64,000 nucleotides of DNA from Alphaproteobacteria bacterium (GTDB lineage: Bacteria > Pseudomonadota > Alphaproteobacteria > CAAHEQ01 > UBA3637), in assembly GCA_017559525.1 (NCBI GenBank), contig JAFYRI010000003.1, positions 124,001-188,000 on the forward strand, read 5' to 3'. The position numbers and the translations under genes were made by a program. Shown here piece by piece: positions 58,032 through 64,000 of this stretch. Numbering within the stretch: position 1 is the stretch's first letter; every line of letters begins with the position of its first letter. The notes under the pieces are model-generated. The model was not told the origin of the DNA. It did no database searches and was given only the letters and a program-made list of their open reading frames with translations.

Positions 58032-59000
58032 ATGTCCAAAGAATTTGAATTATGTGGTTCGGCTTACAGTGGGAATGTTGAACGTGTTACGGCGTTATTA
58101 AAAGAGGGGGTTAATCCAAACTGTGCTGATAATATTGGCCAAACACCATTATTGTTTGCTGCTAGAAATGGTCATACAGAAGTTGTTAAGGCTTTGTTGG
58201 ATGGCGGTGCCGATGTGGATAATGCATCGAATTTTCACAAAAGAACGGCATTGTACGAAGCCGCTATTCGTTTTCACTATGATATAGCTAAAGTTTTAAT
58301 TGCTGCCGGTGGTGATATTAACCATATCAGTAAAGATGGTGTAACACCTTTGCATCATATTTTGTTGGGAGATGATAGTGGTATTCCATTAAGACCAGGG
58401 GTGGTACGTCAATTTATTGCTGAATTAAATCCGGATGTGAATAAGGGAACTGAGCGTGGTGAGACACCGTTGGTTTTTGCCGCTTTTAATCGGCAAACAG
58501 ATGCGATGAAGGAATTAATTGAAGCCGGTTCTGATGTGAATAAATCCGGTGTAAATGAGGATATTCCATTATATACCGCTTTAAGATATAAAAGTTTTGA
58601 AAATGTTCAGATTTTGTTAAAGGCTGGTTCAAATGTTAATCATGCCAATAAATATGGTCAAACACCCTTGCATACGGCTGTTTATGAACAAGATGCCAGA
58701 TATATCACGGCATTATTAAAGGCTGGTGCAGATATAAATCAAGCAGATAATACCGGAACAACACCTTTGATGTTTGCAGTGGGTTTAAATTCGATTGAAG
58801 GAACGGCTCTTTTGTTAGCTGCTGGTGCTGATAAACGTATTGTTAATAAAGATGGTAAAACAGCCATGGATATTGCAAAGAAAAAAGACAATAAAGATAT
58901 TATGTATTTGTTAAATCATATGGTTATCAAAAATAAACCAGTGAAAGTGGCTAGTCATACTCAAACCATTCAAAATCAAAATATCAATATCCGAAATTAA
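58032..59000 (+). CDS. Ankyrin-repeat protein
   Basis: A 322-residue protein of about eight ankyrin repeats: TPLLFAARNGHTEVVKALLDGGADVD, TALYEAAIRFHYDIAKVLIAAGGDIN, TPLHTAVYEQDARYITALLKAGADIN, TPLMFAVGLNSIEGTALLLAAGADK. No signal peptide. The tail KVASHTQTIQNQNINIRN copies that of the preceding gene. A strong promoter of its own precedes it, and AAAGGAGAGG lies before ATG 58032. Paralogue of 56807 by tandem duplication; partner unknown. Confidence 0.92.
   Translation: MSKEFELCGSAYSGNVERVTALLKEGVNPNCADNIGQTPLLFAARNGHTEVVKALLDGGADVDNASNFHKRTALYEAAIRFHYDIAKVLIAAGGDINHISKDGVTPLHHILLGDDSGIPLRPGVVRQFIAELNPDVNKGTERGETPLVFAAFNRQTDAMKELIEAGSDVNKSGVNEDIPLYTALRYKSFENVQILLKAGSNVNHANKYGQTPLHTAVYEQDARYITALLKAGADINQADNTGTTPLMFAVGLNSIEGTALLLAAGADKRIVNKDGKTAMDIAKKKDNKDIMYLLNHMVIKNKPVKVASHTQTIQNQNINIRN
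58944..59000 (+). repeat. 57-bp direct repeat, copy 2 (ankyrin gene tail)
   Basis: See 57839-57895; ends exactly at the stop codon of the second ankyrin gene, as copy 1 does in the first. Confidence 0.88.
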
Positions 59001-59085
59001 TAAAAACGGATATAATTTATCCCTCGCCGATAAGGTAGGGTGGGAGTTTTCTGGGGACTAATATTTTTTAAATAAAAATAAAAAT

Positions 59086-60336
59086 ATGATATACTTTATT
59101 TGCCTTAACAAAAGGAGAGAGGATATGTTTTTTTTAAATCGAACTGAAATATTATGGACGGCACTTGATGAAGGCGCCTCTGTGTCTTCTGCTGGTTTCT
59201 ATAAGTGGAAAGAGTTAGAAATATTGTTGAGAAGCGTTAATCCTGTATTTCAAGATGAGGGAATGAAACGAACAGAAAAACGTCAGATGAAACTTTTGCC
59301 ATGCAGCAATTTAGCAGCCTTTACCAAGCATTTGACAACATTGGCTTCGGCTGTAGTCAATAGAGATATTCATAAAATTAAAGCGGCCTCTGTCGGTTGG
59401 GTAAATGTCGATGATAAAAGAGATGGGATACCTATTTTATGTGCGGCAATTCTGAAAGATCACCCTCGGATTGCAGATTGGTTGATAAAAAATGGGGCAG
59501 ATGTAAATGTGGTGGATAAATATTATCGCACTCCATTGGAATGTGCTATTTACAAGGGGCATGATGATATAACAAAACAATTGATAAAGCATGGTGCCGA
59601 TGTTAATGCCACTAATTGTCATGGTAATACGCCTTTGCATTCCGCTGTTTTATCCAGAAATCTATTTGCACTGAAACAATTAATTAATGCAGGTGCAAAT
59701 GTTAATCAGGCAAATATAGAAGGATATACGCCTTTATTTTTATCCGTTATGGGTAATTTTTTTGAAATGACAAAAATGTTGTTAAACTCAGGCGCTTATG
59801 TAAATTTACCTATAACAATCGGGGTAACGCCGTTAATGGAAGCGGTGGGGAAACACAACGATAAAATGGTAGATTTGTTAGTACGATATGGGGCAAATGT
59901 TGACCCGGCGGACAAAGATGGTGTGACACCATTGATACGTTTTGCTAAGAAAGGAATGTGTTCAAATTCTCTTCGAGATTTGTTGAAGTTTGGTGCTGCA
60001 GTCAATCATATGGATGCCGAGGGAAATACGGCATTGCATTATGCGGTTAGGGCTATGGATTTAGACGCCATGAAGGTGTTGTTAACGTATGGGGCGAATC
60101 CACTGTTCAGAAATGAAGACGGCGAAACACCATATGATTGGGTTAATTTCTTGGATTGTGATGGTAAAGAGAAAAAACAAATGCGCAGGCTTTTGAATAA
60201 GTATGTTTCAAAATGGACATCATTAGCTCCCCAATCCTATTATGGCGTGAATTGTCATCCTGCATCAAGGGTGGCACAACAACCGCGTTTATCTCATGAA
60301 TCTCAACGATATTTGGGGTATTCAAGAGATAATTAA
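59086..60336 (+). CDS. Ankyrin-repeat protein with non-repeat N-terminus
   Basis: Residues from about 125 to 390 form about eight ankyrin repeats (GIPILCAAILKDHPRIADWLIKNGADVN, TPLECAIYKGHDDITKQLIKHGADVN, TALHYAVRAMDLDAMKVLLTYGANP). The N-terminal 115 residues are not ankyrin and unassigned; the C-terminus does not share the tail of its two neighbours. The first in-frame start is ATG 59086, but it overlaps the -10 box (TATACT 59090-59095); ATG 59125, preceded by AAAGGAGAGAGG, is the more likely start (403 residues from FFLNRTEILW on). Third member of the tandem set. Confidence 0.88.
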   Translation: MIYFICLNKRREDMFFLNRTEILWTALDEGASVSSAGFYKWKELEILLRSVNPVFQDEGMKRTEKRQMKLLPCSNLAAFTKHLTTLASAVVNRDIHKIKAASVGWVNVDDKRDGIPILCAAILKDHPRIADWLIKNGADVNVVDKYYRTPLECAIYKGHDDITKQLIKHGADVNATNCHGNTPLHSAVLSRNLFALKQLINAGANVNQANIEGYTPLFLSVMGNFFEMTKMLLNSGAYVNLPITIGVTPLMEAVGKHNDKMVDLLVRYGANVDPADKDGVTPLIRFAKKGMCSNSLRDLLKFGAAVNHMDAEGNTALHYAVRAMDLDAMKVLLTYGANPLFRNEDGETPYDWVNFLDCDGKEKKQMRRLLNKYVSKWTSLAPQSYYGVNCHPASRVAQQPRLSHESQRYLGYSRDN

Positions 60337-60342
60337 TAATTT

Positions 60343-60372
60343 ATCCCCCGCTGCTAAAGTGGGGGATTTTTT
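60343..60372 (+). terminator. Terminator after the third ankyrin gene
   Basis: Perfect 7-bp stem ATCCCCC/GGGGGAT (60343-60349, 60361-60367), T6 tail. Confidence 0.9.
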
Positions 60373-60392
60373 GTATCTTTATATGAAATATA

Positions 60393-60632
60393 CTATTCGC
60401 TACGTGTTCGCACAACCACAAAATATCTGGCATCATATAATGGATCATTTAATATTTTGCGATACAAATTATTATGATTGACCACCCACATATTTTGCAT
60501 GCATTTTGGTGCTTGTAAAGCATCTGGTGTAAAAAAATGACGAGAGAGTTTGAGAGCTTGTTTTCTTAAGTACGTATCATGAGCGGCAAGACGTTTTGTT
60601 TTTGCTAATTTATTTAATTGTTCTTGTGTCAT
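60393..60632 (-). CDS. Small hypothetical protein
   Basis: A 79-residue basic protein: TQEQLNKLAKTKRLAAHDTYLRKQALKLSRHF, then CMQNMWVVNHNNLYRKILND and DARYFVVVRTRSE. No family recognised; no signal or membrane segment. AAAGGAC lies 11 nt before ATG 60632, a loose spacing. It lies between the ankyrin cluster and mnmG on the opposite strand. Confidence 0.55.
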   Translation of the reverse strand: MTQEQLNKLAKTKRLAAHDTYLRKQALKLSRHFFTPDALQAPKCMQNMWVVNHNNLYRKILNDPLYDARYFVVVRTRSE

Positions 60633-60725
60633 TTTTTTGTGTCCTTTTTTGTTATATAAGCATCATATCAAAAGTTAATTTTATTGTCAACATTTTTCTA
60701 TCGGATGTTATGTGATAATTAGTAC

Positions 60726-60754
60726 TTTACTTTTTATGAAAAATTTTATATAAT
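60726..60754 (+). promoter_or_regulatory. Promoter of mnmG
   Basis: TTTACT (60726-60731), 17-nt spacer, exact TATAAT (60749-60754), 29 nt before the mnmG start. Confidence 0.68.
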
Positions 60755-60782
60755 AACACAAATTTTTTAAAAGGATAAATAT

Positions 60783-62627
60783 ATGAATTATGACGTTATT
60801 GTTGTGGGTGGAGGTCATGCTGGTATTGAAGCAGCCGCAGCCTCTGCTAGAACGGGTGCGAAAACGGCCTTAGTAACACATCATTTGGATACAATTGGTG
60901 ATATGTCTTGTAACCCAGCTATCGGTGGCTTAGGGAAAGGCACATTGGTGCGTGAAATTGATGCGCTTGATGGTTTGATGGGTAAAGTCATTGACAAAAC
61001 AGGATTGCAATTTCGGATGTTGAATGCCTCTAAGGGGGCTGCCGTTCAAGGTCCTCGTGCCCAAGCCGATAAAACCGAATACGTCAAAGAAATGCGCAGT
61101 CAATTGGAAAACTATCCGAATTTGACATTGGTTGAGGCCAGTGCCGATGATATCTTGTTTGAAAATGACACGGTTTATGGCATTATTGCAAATGGTGAAA
61201 AAATAATGGCAAAGGCTGTTGTTATTACAACGGGTACATTTTTAAACGGTGTTATGCATATTGGTGAAGAACAAACGGCTGGTGGTCGTTTTGGGGAAGA
61301 GGCCAGTTTAGGTATTACGCCGGCTTTGAAACAAATGGGATTGAGTTTAGGACGTTTGAAAACTGGTACACCAGCGCGTTTGGATAAAGATTCTATTGAT
61401 TGGTCAAAATGTGAACGTCAAGATGGTGATATGCCACCTCAACCTTTTTCATTTATGACAACCGATTTTAATCCGGAACAATTACCGTGTTATATCACAC
61501 ATACGACACCTGGAACGCATAAAGTGATTATGGATAATATTTCACGTGCACCACTTTATTCCGGTCAAATTAAATCTGTAGGCCCAAGATATTGCCCCAG
61601 CATTGAAGATAAACTTGTGCGTTTTGCTGGTCGTGATAGCCATCATATCTTCTTAGAACCTGAAACAAGAGAGGGCAATTCCATTTATCCGAACGGTATT
61701 TCAACCTCTTTACCAAAAGATGTGCAAGAGGCCTTCTTACGTACGATTCCGGGGTTGGAAAATGTAAAAATTTTGCGTTATGCCTATGCGATTGAATATG
61801 ATTATGTTGACCCACGAGAATTAAAACAAACATTGGAAACCAAAAAGATTAAAGGTTTGTTTTTGGCTGGGCAAATTAATGGCACAACAGGGTATGAAGA
61901 GGCTGCAGGACAAGGGTTGGTCGCTGGTGTGAATGCGGCGTTGCAAGCCTTGGATACAGGTCGTACATTGACATTTGATCGAGCCGACAGTTATTTGGGT
62001 GTGATGATTGATGATATTACGACTTTGGGCGTAGATGAACCGTATCGTTTGTTTACATCTCGTGCCGAATATCGTTTGACTATGCGTGCCGATAATGCTG
62101 ATTTGCGTTTAACTCAAAAGGGGATTGATGCTGGTTGTGTGGGTGAAGAAAGACGTCATGCTTTTGAAACAAAAACACGCTTGTATCATGAGGCAAAAGA
62201 ACATGTTTCTACATTGGTGTATACGCCAAAGGAATTAATTGCGCTTGGGTTTAATATTAACCGAGATGGCCAAAAACGCACGCCGCTTGAAATGCTGGCT
62301 TATCAAGATGTTACATGGGATACATTGGTGCGTGCTTGGCCAAGTTTAGGTAAAATTCGCACAGATGTAGCCAAACAATTGGAAATTGAAGGTCGATATA
62401 GTGGTTATTTGGCTCGTCAACAAATGGATATTGATGCGTTCCGTAAAGATGAAGCTTTACGTATTCCTGAAACCACAGATTATACAAAAATCGGTGGCTT
62501 GTCGGCCGAAATTGTTGGTCGTTTGACGAAACATAAACCCGCCACTATCGGGGCGATGATGCGCATGACTGGTATTACACCGGCTTCTGTTACCGCTGTG
62601 ATAGGGTATTTGAAAAGTAAAAGGTAA
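60783..62627 (+). CDS. mnmG: tRNA uridine 5-carboxymethylaminomethyl modification enzyme MnmG (GidA)
   Basis: FAD enzyme that works with MnmE on U34 of tRNA. 614 residues: dinucleotide fold [40 protein letters not shown] GidA signature (40-65), second signature [17 protein letters not shown], and Cys in MSCNP. Full length. It has its own promoter. The rsmG-parA-parB genes that often follow are absent; a convergent small gene starts 2 nt after. Confidence 0.97.
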   Translation: MNYDVIVVGGGHAGIEAAAASARTGAKTALVTHHLDTIGDMSCNPAIGGLGKGTLVREIDALDGLMGKVIDKTGLQFRMLNASKGAAVQGPRAQADKTEYVKEMRSQLENYPNLTLVEASADDILFENDTVYGIIANGEKIMAKAVVITTGTFLNGVMHIGEEQTAGGRFGEEASLGITPALKQMGLSLGRLKTGTPARLDKDSIDWSKCERQDGDMPPQPFSFMTTDFNPEQLPCYITHTTPGTHKVIMDNISRAPLYSGQIKSVGPRYCPSIEDKLVRFAGRDSHHIFLEPETREGNSIYPNGISTSLPKDVQEAFLRTIPGLENVKILRYAYAIEYDYVDPRELKQTLETKKIKGLFLAGQINGTTGYEEAAGQGLVAGVNAALQALDTGRTLTFDRADSYLGVMIDDITTLGVDEPYRLFTSRAEYRLTMRADNADLRLTQKGIDAGCVGEERRHAFETKTRLYHEAKEHVSTLVYTPKELIALGFNINRDGQKRTPLEMLAYQDVTWDTLVRAWPSLGKIRTDVAKQLEIEGRYSGYLARQQMDIDAFRKDEALRIPETTDYTKIGGLSAEIVGRLTKHKPATIGAMMRMTGITPASVTAVIGYLKSKR

Positions 62628-62629
62628 GG

Positions 62630-63049
62630 TTATTTGCAAAGGGGCGTCCAGCCATAGGTGGAATCGCGTGTCCAATGTTGAGCAAAACTACTGTCTATTA
62701 GGCCGATATGAATTGCATGAGTAGAGGATGTACTACCGTCTCTTGCCCCAATAGCGGTGTTTTTTACTCCAGTGTTTTTTAGTTCAGGACAGTGATTTCC
62801 TGCACAATTTGCTGTTGTTTCAGAGCAAGCACAATCATTCAAGCTGAATAATTTCATTCCCATTCCATCACACCATGAATTTGCATTCCACCAATTCATT
62901 GCTTTGTTGCCTTTGCAGTATTTTTGTCCGGTAACTGCTCCAGTTAGAACAGTTCCAGCGCCATTTGCACATGTTTCAACTGTGGCATCATCAGCAAATG
63001 TCATAGATGATGTCATTAAAAGACCACAAAATAATAAAATTTTATGCAT
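62630..63049 (-). CDS. Small exported C-type-lectin-like protein
   Basis: A 139-residue protein with a signal peptide (HKILLFCGLLMTSSMTFA, cleaved about residue 19) and eight or more Cys in the mature part. The segment MNWWNANSWCDGMGMKLFSL matches NANWWSARNYCLSQGKRLF in the C-terminal domain of the 27228 protein, and both end in a short PLC(K/E) segment, so it is a free-standing version of that lectin-like domain. AAGGAAA lies before ATG 63049. A structured RNA candidate precedes it. Confidence 0.72.
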   Translation of the reverse strand: MHKILLFCGLLMTSSMTFADDATVETCANGAGTVLTGAVTGQKYCKGNKAMNWWNANSWCDGMGMKLFSLNDCACSETTANCAGNHCPELKNTGVKNTAIGARDGSTSSTHAIHIGLIDSSFAQHWTRDSTYGWTPLCK

Positions 63050-63089
63050 TTTCCTTAAAAGGGAATAATCTCTAATAACTTATTTTAAT

Positions 63090-63181
63090 ATCCTCCGACC
63101 AAACGGAAAGCGTGCGTTTTACGTCCCGCACCAGACGTATGTCAAAGAGGCTTTCAAACCTCGGGGCACAACTCGTGCCTT
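63090..63181 (-). ncRNA. Candidate pseudoknotted RNA or 5' leader of the lectin-like gene
   Basis: Minus-strand RNA starting near 63181. Hairpins GGCAC/GTGCC (63179-63175, 63169-63165) and GAGG/CCTC (63162-63159, 63150-63147); a compact H-type pseudoknot in which ACGTC/GACGT (63138-63134, 63125-63121) and GTGCG/CGCAC (63131-63127, 63116-63112) interlock with loops of 2, 1 and 4 nt (AAAA); then TCCG/CGGA (63107-63104, 63097-63094), whose 3' arm is part of a GGAGG. The stretch is clearly richer in G+C than its surroundings. It could be a riboswitch-like leader or an independent RNA; I do not recognise the family. Confidence 0.6.
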
Positions 63182-63187
63182 GTGTTT

Positions 63188-63215
63188 AGATTAGCAAACC
63201 CAAACCATAAATCAA
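63188..63215 (-). promoter_or_regulatory. Promoter of the pseudoknotted RNA / lectin-like gene
   Basis: Minus strand TTGATT (63210-63215), 16-nt spacer, TAATCT (63188-63193). Confidence 0.55.
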
Positions 63216-63264
63216 CAGTTTTTTTGAGATGGAATAAAAAATATTTAAAGGTGTTTTATGCCCC

Positions 63265-63300
63265 AACAACCCGCCAAATATTTTGGCAGGTTGTTTGGTA
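63265..63300 (-). terminator. Strong hairpin after the LuxR-type gene
   Basis: Long inverted repeat around CAACCTGCCAAA/TTTGGCGGGTTG (one G-T), directly after the gene end; tail not T-rich on the minus strand. Confidence 0.55.
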
Positions 63301-63311
63301 TTTTATCTTGC

Positions 63312-63578
63312 TTAAATAAACCCCAATTCTTTGGCTTTTAGTAATATTTGTACACGGTTTTGAACGCCTAAGGCTCTGAGTAATGCACTGATATGCATTT
63401 TAATAGTGGGCTCGGCAACCCCTAAATTATGGGCAATTTGTTTATTAGCCAATCCCAAATTTAATTGTTGCAAAACGGCAACCTGTCTGGCGGATAAAAA
63501 TAATCCATTGCCTAGGGCATAGTCTTGTTTACGATATGGTTTTTGGGGAATTGGTGAAAAGGTATCTGGTGTATACAT
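63312..63578 (-). CDS. LuxR/GerE-type helix-turn-helix protein
   Basis: An 88-residue stand-alone DNA-binding domain: LSARQVAVLQQLNLGLANKQIAHNLGVAEPTIKMHISALLRALG is the LuxR_C/GerE HTH (about 32-75), with VQNRVQILLKAKELG after. No receiver or sensor domain, so activity would be set by concentration or a partner. I prefer ATG 63578 (GGGAA upstream, 4 nt after the previous stop) to ATG 63605, which overlaps the preceding gene and lacks a ribosome site. Confidence 0.82.
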   Translation of the reverse strand: MYTPDTFSPIPQKPYRKQDYALGNGLFLSARQVAVLQQLNLGLANKQIAHNLGVAEPTIKMHISALLRALGVQNRVQILLKAKELGFI

Positions 63579-63582
63579 TGTA

Positions 63583-63858
63583 TTATTTCCCGTTAATTTT
63601 TTCATTCAGTTGATCGATTTGCCATTCTTTTTTAGCGATTTCTCGGGATAGCAAATTTAAGATTTCATCATGCCCATTATCTTTGGCCCATCCTTCGGTC
63701 ATATACATTGTTTTGAGTTTTTCTTTTTTTGTTTCCAAAATGCGTTCTTGTAATGCAATAGGAAATTCATCAAAAACGGCATAGATTTTTTCTTTTAATA
63801 ATTTTTTTTCTTCCGGTGTTAGCCCGAGTTCTTCATTCATATGAACGTTATTTGTCAT
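63583..63858 (-). CDS. Hypothetical small charged protein
   Basis: A 91-residue soluble protein: EELGLTPEEKKLLKEKIYAVFDEFP, then ALQERILETKKEKLKT, and a C-terminal helix REIAKKEWQIDQLNEKING likely to form a coiled coil. Not recognised. AAAGGAGATCAAAT before ATG 63858; that start overlaps the stop of the 38-residue membrane peptide (ATGA), and the LuxR-type gene follows, so the three are one unit. Confidence 0.62.
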   Translation of the reverse strand: MTNNVHMNEELGLTPEEKKLLKEKIYAVFDEFPIALQERILETKKEKLKTMYMTEGWAKDNGHDEILNLLSREIAKKEWQIDQLNEKINGK

Positions 63859-63971
63859 ATTTGATCTCCTTTATCTTTGATTAAAAGGGCTCTGAGGCTA
63901 AATATCACAAAAATTGTCGCTAGACAGGCTAAAGCTATACATTTAAAAATCGCACCGACAACTGTCGTCAT
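63855..63971 (-). CDS. 38-residue single-span membrane peptide
   Basis: ATG at 63971 preceded by AAGGGGGAG encodes TTVVGAIFKCIALACLATIF followed by VIFSLRALLIKDKGDQI: one hydrophobic helix (about 4-28) and a charged end. Its TGA overlaps the next ATG (ATGA), strong support for translation. Function unknown; the good ribosome site and coupling argue it is real. Confidence 0.6.
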   Translation of the reverse strand: MTTVVGAIFKCIALACLATIFVIFSLRALLIKDKGDQI

Positions 63972-64000
63972 TTGTCTCCCCCTTTTACAACAGTGTTCTT

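Noticed and set aside
56807..60336. CRISPR array or tandem DNA repeat
   Set aside because: Periodicity comes from 33-residue ankyrin repeats with varied DNA; no identical spaced direct repeats. No CRISPR elsewhere in the window.
62630..63049. Target gene of a diversity-generating retroelement
   Set aside because: The lectin-like fold fits, but no reverse transcriptase and no template repeat occur in the window.

Overview
ORGANISM. The window looks like the chromosome of an AT-rich, Gram-negative alphaproteobacterium living in close contact with an animal host. The inference rests on these points: yajC-secD-secF, a Bam lipoprotein, a BamE-like protein, porin and autotransporter outer-membrane proteins, alphaproteobacterial-style ribosomal proteins (zinc-free 101-residue S14, L17 with a Lys/Ala tail), ankyrin-repeat genes, NagB for amino-sugar use, and two glycosyltransferases of the families that build blood-group-like sugars (GT10 and GT6). 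A gut or host-associated low-GC alphaproteobacterium fits best; I cannot name the species. Promoters are clear sigma70 type (TTGACx, usually a 17-nt spacer, TATAAT-like) and most genes have AAAGGA-type ribosome binding sites. LAYOUT. 1-3.9 kb: secF (cut by the left edge), secD and yajC leftward; dut and an alpha-1,3-fucosyltransferase-like GT10 rightward. 4-9.5 kb: ettA, tRNA-Arg(ACG), a fused APH-like/P-loop kinase, a CDF metal transporter, a DnaJ-type co-chaperone. 9.5-18 kb: a Cys-rich prepilin-like protein, thyA-folA, obgE, a histone-H1-like Lys/Ala protein that runs into rsfS across a slippery A9 run, a GT6 (ABO-type) glycosyltransferase, an ArgA-like acetyltransferase and parC. 18-32 kb: accessory envelope region with small exported proteins, nagB divergent from an OprB-type porin, leuS with an ankyrin gene, a decayed prepilin pseudogene, an HD protein, a secreted HExxH protein, a prepilin/lectin-like protein, a CorA/ZntB transporter, and a Pmp-like autotransporter behind a poly-G promoter. 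32.7-50 kb: the str-S10-spc-alpha ribosomal block, without tuf after fusA and without rpmD between rpsE and rplO. 50-64 kb: a candidate structured sRNA with repeated GGGGGA loops, bamE, DUF177, then rpmH-rnpA-yidD-yidC-engB-mnmE, three tandem ankyrin genes, mnmG, a small lectin-like exported protein, a pseudoknotted RNA candidate and a small LuxR-type regulator locus. HOW IT WORKS TOGETHER. The core is translation, membrane-protein insertion and tRNA modification. The accessory genes are nearly all envelope or host-interface functions: two sugar transferases able in principle to decorate the surface with host-like glycans, prepilin-anchored Cys-rich adhesin-like proteins, lectin-like domains, an autotransporter with a phase-variable-looking promoter, and ankyrin proteins. 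The observations most worth following are the poly-G promoter spacer, the GGGGGA-loop RNA, the H1-like/RsfS frameshift junction, the GT6/GT10 pair and the H-type pseudoknot RNA near 63.1 kb.
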